DNA of 29,050 nucleotides, from positions 17,094 to 46,143 of IMG/VR virus record IMGVR_UViG_3300030329_001281. One strand, 5' to 3'. Below, piece by piece: positions 13,070 through 23,563 of the stretch. The first letter of the stretch is position 1. Every line of letters starts with the position of its first letter. The notes below the pieces were generated by a model. That model was given only the letters and a program-made list of their open reading frames with translations, ran no database searches and was not told the DNA's origin. This DNA is from a virus. The position numbers were made by a program, and so were the translations under genes.

Positions 13070-13098
13070 AAGGGGAGGCTTCGGTCTCCCTTTTTTTT
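13070..13098 (+). terminator. Intrinsic terminator after the major capsid gene (T-phi position)
   Basis: AAGGGGAGGC (13070-13079) pairs with GTCTCCCTTT (13084-13093) in a 10-bp stem closed by a C(TTCG)G tetraloop and followed by eight T residues (13091-13098). It is the strongest RNA hairpin I found in the window. T7 has its late terminator T-phi at the same place, directly after gene 10. Confidence 0.93.
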
Positions 13099-13111
13099 AT
13101 TTGATTAACTT

Positions 13112-13732
13112 ATGGCTTCCACAACAGTAGACACCGATACCGAACTATCCGCAGTTAATGCTATACTGGGAGCTATCGGTCAGTCTCCAATAACAAGTTT
13201 AGTATTTGATAATCCAGAAATACAATTTATATACAACCTATTAAGAGATGCTAATGTTGATGTACAATCGGAAGGTTGGCACTTCAATATTGAGGAGCAT
13301 GTACAATATACACCTGATTCTACCACAAATAAAATTCCAATAGGTACTGATATATTAAAGATAGATGTACATGATGGATGGTCTAAAAGACATTATGATG
13401 TAGTAAGAAGGAATGGATACTTATATGATAAAATAGATCATACAGATGACTGGGGTACTATTACATCAATAGATTTAGATATTGTTAGATTACTTTCTTT
13501 TGAAGATGTACCACCAGTATTTAAAAGATATATTATATATAGAGCTAGTCGTATGGCAGCTACACAGTTAGTAGCAAACAAAGAGTTAGTTGCATTACTA
13601 AGTTCTCAAGAAGCATTTGCACGAGCTGCATGTATGGAGTATGAATGTAATCAAAGTAACACAAGTATGTTCGGTTTCCCACAGAATACTGTGTATGAAA
13701 CATATCAACCATGGAGAAATCTTCCAAGATAA
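13112..13732 (+). CDS. Tail tubular protein A (adaptor), T7 gp11-like
   Basis: Forms the ring that joins the portal to the tail nozzle. 206 residues (T7 gp11: 196). Family features are the start TELSAVNAILGAIGQSPI (about 10-27), the EGWHFNIE stretch and the mid-region DVVRRNGYLYDKIDHTD, followed by FEDVPPVFKRYIIYRASRMAA (about 131-151). It begins 14 bases after the T-run of the terminator and its stop overlaps the next start (TAATG). Confidence 0.93.
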   Translation: MASTTVDTDTELSAVNAILGAIGQSPITSLVFDNPEIQFIYNLLRDANVDVQSEGWHFNIEEHVQYTPDSTTNKIPIGTDILKIDVHDGWSKRHYDVVRRNGYLYDKIDHTDDWGTITSIDLDIVRLLSFEDVPPVFKRYIIYRASRMAATQLVANKELVALLSSQEAFARAACMEYECNQSNTSMFGFPQNTVYETYQPWRNLPR

Positions 13733-16569
13733 TGGCAAGTATTACACAAACTATATCTAATTTCAATGTGGGGGGTATGTCTGAACAACCTGATCAAAAT
13801 AAAGCTACTGGTCAGTTAACAGATATTACTAATGCTATACCTCATACGATATATGGATTAATTAAAAGACCAGGGTCTAAACGTATAGGCACTGTTCCAT
13901 TAACTAATGTCCAAAGTAATGGATCTTGGTTTCATTATTATAGAGATGAAACAGAAGGGTCTTATATAGGACAAGTAGCATCTGATGGTAAGGTGAGGAT
14001 TTGGAGCTGTAATGATGGTACTGAAAAAAACGTTTGGTATGCAACAGATAACAGTGCATATAATGGAGGTACAGCAGCTCATACTTCTATCACTTCTTAT
14101 CTAACCCCAAGTAGTGCTACAGCTACAGAAGATATACAAGCTTTAACTATAAATGATACTACTTTCCTAGTTAATAGATCTAAAACTGTAACTACTACTG
14201 GTACCACACCAGCTGCAACACATACACATTATGCATATCTTGATTTAACTAGATCAGAAAATGGTAGACAATATGCATTAAATATTTCTACTCCAAGTGG
14301 TGGTACACAAGTTATTAAGCGAGCCACTAGACTTAAGATTAACTCAGATACCTTAGCTGAAGGAGACGGTACTGGGAACTGTCCTGGTATAGGTACTCAA
14401 GTCTTCGGAGCTAGTGAAACAAATACAGGTAGTCAAAAGAATTTAACATTTAGAATAAATACATTAGGACAACAAGGAATAAGCCCTGGATATAGTGCTA
14501 GTAGTGACGGACCTGATGGGGCTAATTATAGATGTACTTATAGTAGAGAGGTTGTACTTTTACATGGTGGTGAAGATTGGGAAACTGGTGATACAACTAC
14601 AGTTACTTTAGATTCAGCTCAGACTAATTATAACTATACTGTTAGAGTACAAGATCATGAGGAAACTACTATTCGAGCTGATGTAAAAGCAGTTAGACCA
14701 GCTCCAACTCCATTCAATGCTGATACAGCTGTTACAGCTGATGCCATATTAGGTAGTATTCAAGCAGAATGTTCTGGTTTAACGATAGGTGGTAATGCTT
14801 TAAGTACTCAAGTTATAGGTAATGGGATTTATTTTTCATGTGCCAGTGCTTTTAATATTGAAATAGTAGAACAAGATCTCATGCGAGTCATGCATGATAA
14901 TATTAATGATGTTTCTGAATTACCAAATACTTGTAAGAATGGATATATTGTAAAAGTATCTAATACAAGAATGGCAGAAGAAGATGATTACTATGTTAAA
15001 TTTGTAGGAGCTAACTCTGCAGATGGTAATGGTTCTTGGGTAGAATGTGCTAAACCTGGAATAGTTTTAGGTTTTAATGCAGAAACTATGCCACATGCTT
15101 TACAAAGGCAAGCAGACGGTGACTTTTTAGTGAAAAAATTTGTGTGGGCTGACCGTTTAGTAGGAGACGATGTTACTAATCCTATGCCAAGTTTTGCTGA
15201 TGGATCTTCTAAAATTAATAAAGTTTTATTCTTTCAAAATAGAATGGCTGTCTTATCAGGTGAGAATGTCGTACTTTCTAAACCAGGTACTATAGGTACA
15301 CCTGACTTCTTTATAGAATCAGCTCTAGTAGCAGCTTCTGTAGATCCAATAGATATAGCATGTAGTTCGATTTATCCTTCCGAATTATTTGATGGTATAG
15401 AACGTACTACTGGATTGATGTGTTTTAGTACTAATCAACAATTCTTATTATCATCCGATGATACAGTACTGAATCCAGATACAGCTAAGTTACGTAGTGT
15501 GTCTGTATATAACTATAATAAAGTTATACCTCCTGTAGATCTAGGACAGAGTATAGGTTATATAGATAACTCTGGTAGAACTAGTCGTTTTATGGAAATG
15601 GTTGATGTTAGAAGAGAAGGAGAACCATTAGTAGTAGAAACTAGTAAAGCTGTACCTACATTATTACCAAAAGATATAGATTTAATAACTAATAATAAAG
15701 AAAATGATATAGTTGCATTTGGTAAAACTGATTCAGATACAGTTTATCTATTTAAATATTGGAATGCTTCTGATAAAAGAGCTCAAGCAAGTTGGTTTAA
15801 ATGGAAATTCAATAATCCACTGAAATATCATTTCTTAATTAACGATCAGTACTTTTTCTTAGATACAGATAATTTCTTACAAAGTGTAAATTTAATCCAA
15901 GCAGATGCAGATATAAGTATAGATCAAGACTCTGTTAATTACTTATTACATTTAGATAATTATACTACTGTTAGTGGAGGAGTTTATGATACTGTTACTA
16001 AGAAAACTACATTTACAAATCAATCAACTTGGATACCTAGTGTTACCACTCCTAACGGTTCACTTGTTGTGGTTGATTCTGATTCTGCAACAACTAGAGA
16101 GGGTAGATATGCAAACTGTACTTTGACTGGTAATACTCCTAATGACGATTTTACAGTACCTGGAGATTGGTCTAGTGCTACTATTAATATAGGATATTTA
16201 TATGAATACTATATTAAATTCCCTACTATATATCCAACTAAAACAAATGGACAGATAACTATATCTGATATAAATTCATCTTTAGTTATACATAGATTAA
16301 AATTAAGTTTTGGTAAATTAGGTTTATATAGTACTACCTTAGAAAGAGTTGGTAAAACAGATTATACTGAGGTATATGAATCAACAACTATGGATGAATA
16401 TCTAACAGCTGATGCACCTTATGTTGAAGAATTTATTCAAACTGTTCCAGTATATGAAAAAAATACTAACGTCGATATAATTTTAAAATCTTCTCATCCA
16501 GCTCCAGCTAACTTAAGAGCATTATCATGGGAAGGAGATTACACACCCAAATATTACAAACGTGTCTAA
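13732..16569 (+). CDS. Tail tubular protein B (nozzle), T7 gp12-like
   Basis: Main tail nozzle protein, 945 residues when started at ATG 13732, which overlaps the gp11 stop. An upstream in-frame ATG at 13711 would add 7 residues, but MASITQTISNFNVGGMSEQ fits the T7 gp12 start (MALISQSIKNLKGGISQQ). The KRPGSKRIG, FQNRMAVLSGENVVLS (NRL-type) and STNQQFLLS regions are typical of gp12. It is longer than T7 gp12 (794) with extra Thr/Gly/Asn-rich strands in the first 400 residues. Ends with an 8-base overlap with the next gene. Confidence 0.94.
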   Translation: MASITQTISNFNVGGMSEQPDQNKATGQLTDITNAIPHTIYGLIKRPGSKRIGTVPLTNVQSNGSWFHYYRDETEGSYIGQVASDGKVRIWSCNDGTEKNVWYATDNSAYNGGTAAHTSITSYLTPSSATATEDIQALTINDTTFLVNRSKTVTTTGTTPAATHTHYAYLDLTRSENGRQYALNISTPSGGTQVIKRATRLKINSDTLAEGDGTGNCPGIGTQVFGASETNTGSQKNLTFRINTLGQQGISPGYSASSDGPDGANYRCTYSREVVLLHGGEDWETGDTTTVTLDSAQTNYNYTVRVQDHEETTIRADVKAVRPAPTPFNADTAVTADAILGSIQAECSGLTIGGNALSTQVIGNGIYFSCASAFNIEIVEQDLMRVMHDNINDVSELPNTCKNGYIVKVSNTRMAEEDDYYVKFVGANSADGNGSWVECAKPGIVLGFNAETMPHALQRQADGDFLVKKFVWADRLVGDDVTNPMPSFADGSSKINKVLFFQNRMAVLSGENVVLSKPGTIGTPDFFIESALVAASVDPIDIACSSIYPSELFDGIERTTGLMCFSTNQQFLLSSDDTVLNPDTAKLRSVSVYNYNKVIPPVDLGQSIGYIDNSGRTSRFMEMVDVRREGEPLVVETSKAVPTLLPKDIDLITNNKENDIVAFGKTDSDTVYLFKYWNASDKRAQASWFKWKFNNPLKYHFLINDQYFFLDTDNFLQSVNLIQADADISIDQDSVNYLLHLDNYTTVSGGVYDTVTKKTTFTNQSTWIPSVTTPNGSLVVVDSDSATTREGRYANCTLTGNTPNDDFTVPGDWSSATINIGYLYEYYIKFPTIYPTKTNGQITISDINSSLVIHRLKLSFGKLGLYSTTLERVGKTDYTEVYESTTMDEYLTADAPYVEEFIQTVPVYEKNTNVDIILKSSHPAPANLRALSWEGDYTPKYYKRV

Positions 16570-17014
16570 ATACATTCACCCAATAACAATGGAGGCTACT
16601 TTAGAAGTGGCCTCTAACTTACGCCCAGAAGACCGCAGAGAGGTCGAAGAAGGTCACGGGCTAGATCCTACAGAAAGTTTAATTTACGCTTCTCAGAACA
16701 GCTCATGCGTGTACTTTACAGTACCTGACGGCAAGACTGCCGGAATGGCTGGAGTTGGACCTGAAGGTGATATATGGATGCTATGTACACCTGAAATACA
16801 TAGATATCCTGTAACTTTTGCTAGAGAATCAAAGAGGTTTGTTGAGAGTAGAACAGAACCTTTACTATGGAATATTGTTGATAAACGCAACACTGTTCAT
16901 TTAAAATTACTCAAATTTTTAGGTTTTAAATTCTTGAGAGAATTTCCTTTTGGACCTAATCAATTAACATTTATTGAATTTTGCCGTGTGTTTCTCAAAC
17001 CCATACGAACATGA
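16562..17014 (+). CDS. T7 gp13-like internal/assembly protein
   Basis: 150 residues from GTG 16562. T7 gp13 (138 residues) is needed for correct particle assembly. The line-up is weak but consistent along the whole length: IHPITMEATLEVASNL against IRPTKSTDFEVFTPAH, CVYFTVPDGKTAGMAG against the central beta region, LLWNIVDKRNTVHLKLLKF against TLWNYVWVGNTSHIRFLKT, and the GFKFLREFPFGPNQLTFIEF end. The latter pattern is GNAT-like; catalysis is not known. A later ATG (16589) would cut off the conserved start. Overlaps the nozzle gene by 8 bases and gp14 by 29. Confidence 0.85.
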   Translation: MSKYIHPITMEATLEVASNLRPEDRREVEEGHGLDPTESLIYASQNSSCVYFTVPDGKTAGMAGVGPEGDIWMLCTPEIHRYPVTFARESKRFVESRTEPLLWNIVDKRNTVHLKLLKFLGFKFLREFPFGPNQLTFIEFCRVFLKPIRT

Positions 17015-17555
17015 AGGAGCTTTAAAAAAAGCCGAAAAGGATGCTGCTTACTTTAGTGAAGCTATGAAGTATCATAATAGAGAGCAGCAAGCTGAATGGG
17101 CTAATGATAGAGCTACCGTAGGTCTTAGTAGAGCTTATAGTGATTTAGATACGCAAGCTCTAGCCATACAAGGGCAAGGCCGATTATATAGTCAGAATGC
17201 TTTTAAAGATTATCTTGCTAAAGATAATACACTTACTGGCTTTGACAAAACAACTAAAGGTTATGCTAGTACAGCACGTTCAGCAGGACGAAATGCTTAT
17301 TTAGAATTATTAGGTAAGCAAGCTCAAGTAGAAAGTAGACTAAATAATACATTTGGACGACAAATGCAAGCTGGACAATTAACTGCTATGAGACAGTATC
17401 AAGGACAAATGGCTTCTAATAGAACTAAATTAGGATTACCACCAACTTATGGAACACCTGCTATGCAGAGACATCCAAGCTTCTGGGAGAAGACTCAAGG
17501 TATTAGAGATGTAGCAAGTTTCGCTAAATCAATGGCTACGGGGTGGAATAGTTAA
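16986..17555 (+). CDS. Internal virion (ejection) protein, T7 gp14-like
   Basis: 189 residues if started at GTG 16986 (MCFSNPYEHEGAL); a TTG at 16974 would add four. I prefer the GTG since T7 gp14 begins MCW. T7 gp14 (196 residues) is ejected first and forms the pore in the outer membrane. The protein is helical, Ala/Gln-rich (EQQAEWANDRATVGLSRAY; RQMQAGQLTAMRQYQGQM) and lacks a signal peptide. Position, between gp13- and gp15-like genes, and size make the call firm although identity to T7 is low. Confidence 0.85.
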   Translation: MCFSNPYEHEGALKKAEKDAAYFSEAMKYHNREQQAEWANDRATVGLSRAYSDLDTQALAIQGQGRLYSQNAFKDYLAKDNTLTGFDKTTKGYASTARSAGRNAYLELLGKQAQVESRLNNTFGRQMQAGQLTAMRQYQGQMASNRTKLGLPPTYGTPAMQRHPSFWEKTQGIRDVASFAKSMATGWNS

Positions 17556-17557
17556 TT

Positions 17558-19846
17558 ATGACAGACTCATTTCAAGCGGGAGGGTTCACTGGTTGGACCC
17601 CCGACTCCCGATACAACTATCCTCAAAACGTACCTGATCTTACAGAAGCTATTAACGATGAGATTGATAGAAAAAAAGAAGATACAAAACAATTCTTTGA
17701 ATTCTTAATTAAAGACAACGAAGACAGACAAGCACCTAAATCTAAAGAGTGGGAAGAACTTACTCAATTTACTAAGAAAGGTAGAGAAACTGTAGATTGG
17801 CTACGGGAAAGACAAGAAGCTAGAGAACTATATGATTGGTTTGTTAATCCTACTCATACAAAATCTAGACATGCAGATTATACTACTACGGATTATCTAG
17901 ATGAAGAAGCTGATGAATTACATTCAGATAATTATACAGCATCTAGAGCTCTTGAATTTATAGATCCAGAAATAGCTAATCAATTAAGATCTGGTAATCT
18001 ATCTAGATTTAAACAAAAACAATTACTTACTCTTCTTTTAAAAGATTCAGAACATTTCACTACATATGCAAAAGATAAAGTATTAATTGATTTTGAAGAT
18101 GGTAGAGGAATGCAATATCTTTCTGCTGCAAATGGAGCAGCTCAATACTCCAAAGGTCTTCAAGAAATTAATGCTATATACTTACAAGAAATATTAAAAC
18201 TTGGTGTTAGCCCTAAATTATTAAGAAAAGCATTAGGTAAAGAGTATTTAAATAGACATCAGACTGCAGTTAATGAGTATAGTGAAAGTAGAAATACTGC
18301 AATGATTGAAGATCAAGAGACTAGAAGATCTGAAGAATTAATTTCTAATATCAAACTATATGGTGGTAAAGCAGTAGTAAATTATATAAAAACATATGGA
18401 GGTTTTAAAGGTGGTAATGGTCCTGCTAGAGATGAAGCATTTACTTTTATAGAACAAGCTAGAAAAGACGGACTATTAAAAGGACATCATTTAGAAGAAG
18501 TATTAGATTATATCCATACCTGGAACGATGGTTCTACATCATCTATTAGAGATAAATTTTCAAAACAAGCGAATTCACTTATAGAGATAAATAAAAACGC
18601 TAATATAGATGAGATGAGACTATGGACTCAAACACAAGAGGCTAATTCCAAAGCCTTTGTAAAAGAAAAGTTTGATAGTCATGGTGATCAACCTCTTACT
18701 GAAGAAATAGTTGATAGTTGGATAGCAGAATTTAAAGGTGATCCAAGGTTTGGTGGATTACCAGTACCTAGTAGATTCCTGAATGCCTATACTGAACAAG
18801 ATGAAGATGATGCTGAGATAGATAAACGTTTAACTGCTAAATATTTAAAAGGTCAAAAAATACGTAGAGAAGATTTATACGGTATAAATAATGCTGAAAT
18901 GCTTGAGAAATGGTTAAGACGTGTTTCTTCAGAAGATGATTTCTCAAATGAAGCTTTAGCATTTATTAAAGCTGAAGCAACAGATTTTACACAAGATGAA
19001 ACTCTCGAAGCTGGAGCTGGTAATCCTACATGGGTAGCTATTGTACAACAAGCAGAACCATATTTCCATCAAATCTATAGAGCAGAACGAGGTACAGGAC
19101 AATCTCATGAATCAGCGCTTAGTACAGCAAGAGAAAAAACACGAATTGCTATACGGGATAAAGCATTTAATAAATTTCCCATTATTAATAAAGATGAGTT
19201 TGCAGCAAAAGCTATAGAAACAACTAAGAGGAGTTTATCAAAAGATACAACTTTATTATTAAGTAAAGACCCTTGGATGGGTGAAGAGTTACATTTAAAG
19301 CAAGGTTTAAAATACTATTTAACAGGGAAAGGTAGCATACCAGAATATTATTATAAATTTTCTTTGAAGAATAAGCCTCCTTTTGAGTTACTAGTAACAC
19401 GATTAAAAGCTACAGGTTTAATAAATGAAGATGGTACTGTTCCTGAGAGAGATAATTTAACAAATATTGAAGATCAAAATTTATTACTTAATAAACCTAA
19501 TCATAGTCGTACTTATCAAGTAGTAGAAAATAACAATAGAGATGTAGAATGGATGTTTAAAATGTTACAAGAGAAACCAGATAAACTTAAAACTAAAGCC
19601 GAATTAAATATAGAATCTATAGAGGATTTAATAGCTCACTTAAGAGCTGAAGCTAATAAATGGAATAGTCTGACAGCTGTTGATCCGAATTGGTTAAGAC
19701 TAGTTGAGATTGATCAAGAAACACTTGATGAATACTATACTCTTATCGGAGGAGAAGGAGGTTCCATTCCACCTTATTTAAGATTAGAAAATTTAACTCC
19801 TGGTGTTGCTATGGCATTACTAGAAGATACATTAATAGAACAGTAA
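17558..19846 (+). CDS. Internal virion (ejection) protein, T7 gp15-like
   Basis: 762 residues (T7 gp15: 747), mostly helical and highly charged. In T7, gp15 with gp16 forms the periplasmic tube that carries DNA into the cell. The N-terminus (FTGWTPDSRYNYPQNVPDLTEA, split here by Ser and Pro) is polar; tube-forming helices follow. I see no enzymatic motif. Assigned from size, order and composition. By eye AT-rich with strong AGA/TTA codon use, like the other late structural genes and unlike psbA. Confidence 0.87.
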   Translation: MTDSFQAGGFTGWTPDSRYNYPQNVPDLTEAINDEIDRKKEDTKQFFEFLIKDNEDRQAPKSKEWEELTQFTKKGRETVDWLRERQEARELYDWFVNPTHTKSRHADYTTTDYLDEEADELHSDNYTASRALEFIDPEIANQLRSGNLSRFKQKQLLTLLLKDSEHFTTYAKDKVLIDFEDGRGMQYLSAANGAAQYSKGLQEINAIYLQEILKLGVSPKLLRKALGKEYLNRHQTAVNEYSESRNTAMIEDQETRRSEELISNIKLYGGKAVVNYIKTYGGFKGGNGPARDEAFTFIEQARKDGLLKGHHLEEVLDYIHTWNDGSTSSIRDKFSKQANSLIEINKNANIDEMRLWTQTQEANSKAFVKEKFDSHGDQPLTEEIVDSWIAEFKGDPRFGGLPVPSRFLNAYTEQDEDDAEIDKRLTAKYLKGQKIRREDLYGINNAEMLEKWLRRVSSEDDFSNEALAFIKAEATDFTQDETLEAGAGNPTWVAIVQQAEPYFHQIYRAERGTGQSHESALSTAREKTRIAIRDKAFNKFPIINKDEFAAKAIETTKRSLSKDTTLLLSKDPWMGEELHLKQGLKYYLTGKGSIPEYYYKFSLKNKPPFELLVTRLKATGLINEDGTVPERDNLTNIEDQNLLLNKPNHSRTYQVVENNNRDVEWMFKMLQEKPDKLKTKAELNIESIEDLIAHLRAEANKWNSLTAVDPNWLRLVEIDQETLDEYYTLIGGEGGSIPPYLRLENLTPGVAMALLEDTLIEQ

Positions 19847-19862
19847 TTACTAAGGTAATAAA

Positions 19863-22800
19863 ATGGGATTAGATCCAAATGATATAGACGCTACAGCCGC
19901 TTTTGAAGAAGCAGAAGCTATAGGTGACTATTTAGAACAATCACAAGAGGAAGAAGAAGCACAAGAAGCTGTAAGACAACAAAATGAAGTTGAAGAAACT
20001 CAAGCTTTAGCAACACAAAATGATCCTAGAAACACTGAAGATGGTTGGGGTTTAAAAGGTGTAGCTGAAGAATTAAAATCAGTAGTTGCAGGTGGTCTTC
20101 AAGATACAGCTTCTTCTATCACTACTTTCGGTGAACGTACTGCAGATGCGCTTACTGGAGAAATAGCTAGAGAAAGAAAAGAAAAGGGTTATTATAGACC
20201 AGAATGGGACCCATTTGTAGACCATAATAATCCTATTGTTACTAAATCTTGGTGGGGTAAATTATTAAGAGGTACAGTTCATTTTGGTACTATGGCTGCA
20301 GCTATAATACCTGCTGCTAAATTTACAGCTGCACGTTTAGGTATATCAGCGGCTACAGGACTTGCTGCAAATAGTCTTGTAAGAGCTGCTGGTGTCGGTG
20401 CTGTATCTGATTTAGTATCTAAAGAATCAGATGGTCATAATGCATTAGGTGCTTTAACTGAGCGTTATGGTTGGATGGATACTCCTTTGACAACTAAAGA
20501 TACCGACCATCCTATAGTAATGAAATTAAAAAACATTGTTGAAGGTATGGGTATCGGCTTAATATTTGATAGCAGTCTTATGTTATTAGGTAGAGGTAAT
20601 AAAGCTGTACAAGCTAGAATAGCCGAAAGAGGTAGAACTGTTGAAGTAGAGACTTTAAGAAAAGGTATACAAGAAGTTAGAAGAAATGAGTTTGGATTTA
20701 GAGCTGCTAAAAATAAACCAATAGCTGCACCAGAACAAGGTGCGACATTATCAATAGATGATCCGTATGTTGTATGGCAGACTCAAAAGAAAATTAGAAA
20801 TACCTGGGGAGCTGAAGAAGGTTCAGCAGGTAATATAACTACACCAGTTCAAAGAGAAAGAATAGCTAGAGAGTCTGCAATATCAGAAGATCTAGTAGAT
20901 GAAACTCTTAGAAAATTATATAGTAATGAAAAATACCAGAAAGTTTTAAAAACTGTAGGTAATAGTAGAAGAAAATTAGTCGAAGTCTTTGGTGATGCAG
21001 TAGCTGCACATCAACGTATTACGTTAGGTAGAAATGCAGCTGATATGCCAGCTGAAGAATACTTAAAAGAATTATTTGAATCTTTTGATGTATTTGATTC
21101 AGGAACACCTCAACAGATCCAAACTATTGCAAGTAGAAATGTAGTAGTAGCTGATTTAGTAGTAGGTACTTTATTACAACAAGTAAGAGACTTAGGAATA
21201 TCTGGTAGAGAAATATCAAATTGGGCAGATTTATCAAGTAAAGATGGTCCATTAGACCAAATAGTAGATACAATGCTAACTGCTTTAAGTGAGGCTAAGA
21301 AAGCAAGAATTGTTAAATCACAAAACTTCAGAGAATTAGGAGCAGGAAAACGTAGATTCTTAGACGAAACTCTTACTAAAGAAATGAGTGATACTAGGGA
21401 ATCTATACAATCTATACTTGGTATAGCTAATAAGAGTGATGATGACAATCTATTAATGTCTTTATTTGAAGCGTTCTCTTCAATGCAGACTGTTAATACT
21501 TTAGATGACTTTGATGCTTGGGCTCGTAAAATGGTTCAAGGTGGAGAAATTGAAGGAAAACAGCAGATAGGTGCAGCTATAAGAGAACTAGAAGGTGTTA
21601 TGATCCATAGTATTCTAAGTGGTCCTAAGACTCCTATGAGAGCTATTATGGGTACTAGTACTGCAACGTTCCTTAGACCTCTTTCTATGACATTAGGAGC
21701 AGCTATGCAGTATCCATTCACTAAAGATGCTGTAACATTAAGAGCTGGATTAGCATCTATCAATGCTATGATGGAAGCTATACCTGAATCATTTTCTTTA
21801 TTTAGAAGTAAATTAAATTCTTATTGGACTGGTGATATAGCTACTATTAAAACACGATTTGCTGAATATACTAGAGGTGATGATAACTGGGAAATAATCA
21901 GAAGATGGCATGAAGATAGTGGTAGAGCTAATGCTGGTGATAAAGCTGTCTTTGCTATGGCTAATATGGCAAGGAATTTAAATAATAATAATTTCCTTAC
22001 ATACTCTACAAAAATTATGGCAGCAACTGATGATGCTTTTGCTTATATTTTAGGTAGAGCTAAAATGAGAGAGAAAGCTTTTAGATCAGCTGCTGATGCT
22101 CAACAAAAAGGTGTATTAACTGCTTATGATAATATAACACCTGAATTAGTTAGAGTATATGAAGAGGATTTTTATAGACAAATCTTTGATGCTAATGGTG
22201 ATATAATAGATGAAGCTACTAAATTTGCACGTAAGGAAGTAACACTTACTCAGGATTTGACTGGATTTGCTGGTGGTTTAAACCAAGTATTCCAAGCTAA
22301 TCCATGGGCTAAACCATTCTTCTTATTTGCTAAGACAGGTGTAAATGGACTAGCATTAACAGCCAAACATACACCAATAATTAACTTCGCTGTTAAAGAA
22401 TTTAATGACATTGCTTTCGCTACAGTTAAGAATGTCGAAGCTGGTGATCTAGCTAAATATGGTATTTCTACAGCTACAGAATTAGCAAATGCTAAGGCAT
22501 TGCAGACTGGTAGATTAGGAATTGGTAGTGCTTTAACTAGTATGGCAATATGGTCATGGATGTCTGGTAACTTAACTGGTAACGGTCCTATTGATAGACA
22601 GAAAAGACAAGTGTGGTTAGATGCTGGTTATAAACCTCGTACTATTAAATTGGGAGAGTTAACTGTAGGATATGATTCTATTGAACCATTCAACCAAATC
22701 TTGGCTACGATAGCTGATATTGGTGATGCTAGTCAATTAATGGGTGAAGAGTGGACAGAAAAACAACTACTTAAGGTATCATTACTCTTAGCTCAAGGTA

Positions 22801-23561
22801 TTACTAGTAAATCATATTTAGCTGGTATGCAACAGTTTGTTGATTTATTTGGAGGTCGTCCTGGTCAAGCTGAACGAATTGGAGCTAATTTATTAAATAA
22901 CCAAATACCTTTAGCTGGTTTACGTAATGAATTAGGTAAATTATTTATACCTTATACTCGTGAATTAGGATCAGGTATAGATCAAGCTATTAGAAATAGA
23001 AACCTTATTAGTGAACCTCTTGCTGGAGAAGGAGAATTACCTATTAAATATGATATATTAACTGGTAGACCTTTAAAAGCATGGGATCCAATGACTAGAA
23101 TGTTTAATGCTTTTAGTCCTATACATTTAAATCTCACTGTAACACCTGGTAGAAAACTATTATTTGATAGTGGATATGATTTAAGATTATCTACTTATTA
23201 TGGACCAGATGGTACAAATCTAACTGATAAACCTAGAATAAGATCAATGTTCCAACAAGCAATTGGTAGTCAAAACTTAGAAAGACAGTTAGATAAATTA
23301 GCCACAGATCCAAAGATATTAGCTTCTCTAGCACAAATGCAAAAAGACATTCAAAATGGTTTAAGAGGTGATTATCAGGCTATTGATTATTATCATAATA
23401 AAAAAATAGATCGTCTATTTACTAAAGCACGTAAACGAGCTTGGGGTATGATTAATAATAATCCATTAGTATTAGATGCAATTGCTGAACAAACAGGAAA
23501 GAAAGTAAATCGTCGTAAGAAGGTCGAACAGACACGAAACATCCTCTCAATTTATAAATAA
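19863..23561 (+). CDS. Internal virion (ejection) protein, T7 gp16-like, without transglycosylase domain
   Basis: 1232 residues (T7 gp16: 1318). T7 gp16 begins with a soluble lytic transglycosylase domain that locally opens peptidoglycan; here the first 50 residues are Glu/Gln-rich ([20 protein letters not shown]) and no catalytic Glu-Ser (ES) transglycosylase motif is seen. After that, hydrophobic Ala/Gly-rich stretches near residues 139-179 and 229-243 resemble the membrane-active part of gp16. The C-terminal half ([27 protein letters not shown]) has the conserved gp16 core look. AAGG lies 8 bases before the ATG. The call rests on order and size. Strong for gp16 identity, moderate for absence of the enzyme. 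Confidence 0.88.
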   Translation: MGLDPNDIDATAAFEEAEAIGDYLEQSQEEEEAQEAVRQQNEVEETQALATQNDPRNTEDGWGLKGVAEELKSVVAGGLQDTASSITTFGERTADALTGEIARERKEKGYYRPEWDPFVDHNNPIVTKSWWGKLLRGTVHFGTMAAAIIPAAKFTAARLGISAATGLAANSLVRAAGVGAVSDLVSKESDGHNALGALTERYGWMDTPLTTKDTDHPIVMKLKNIVEGMGIGLIFDSSLMLLGRGNKAVQARIAERGRTVEVETLRKGIQEVRRNEFGFRAAKNKPIAAPEQGATLSIDDPYVVWQTQKKIRNTWGAEEGSAGNITTPVQRERIARESAISEDLVDETLRKLYSNEKYQKVLKTVGNSRRKLVEVFGDAVAAHQRITLGRNAADMPAEEYLKELFESFDVFDSGTPQQIQTIASRNVVVADLVVGTLLQQVRDLGISGREISNWADLSSKDGPLDQIVDTMLTALSEAKKARIVKSQNFRELGAGKRRFLDETLTKEMSDTRESIQSILGIANKSDDDNLLMSLFEAFSSMQTVNTLDDFDAWARKMVQGGEIEGKQQIGAAIRELEGVMIHSILSGPKTPMRAIMGTSTATFLRPLSMTLGAAMQYPFTKDAVTLRAGLASINAMMEAIPESFSLFRSKLNSYWTGDIATIKTRFAEYTRGDDNWEIIRRWHEDSGRANAGDKAVFAMANMARNLNNNNFLTYSTKIMAATDDAFAYILGRAKMREKAFRSAADAQQKGVLTAYDNITPELVRVYEEDFYRQIFDANGDIIDEATKFARKEVTLTQDLTGFAGGLNQVFQANPWAKPFFLFAKTGVNGLALTAKHTPIINFAVKEFNDIAFATVKNVEAGDLAKYGISTATELANAKALQTGRLGIGSALTSMAIWSWMSGNLTGNGPIDRQKRQVWLDAGYKPRTIKLGELTVGYDSIEPFNQILATIADIGDASQLMGEEWTEKQLLKVSLLLAQGITSKSYLAGMQQFVDLFGGRPGQAERIGANLLNNQIPLAGLRNELGKLFIPYTRELGSGIDQAIRNRNLISEPLAGEGELPIKYDILTGRPLKAWDPMTRMFNAFSPIHLNLTVTPGRKLLFDSGYDLRLSTYYGPDGTNLTDKPRIRSMFQQAIGSQNLERQLDKLATDPKILASLAQMQKDIQNGLRGDYQAIDYYHNKKIDRLFTKARKRAWGMINNNPLVLDAIAEQTGKKVNRRKKVEQTRNILSIYK

Positions 23562-23563
23562 TC

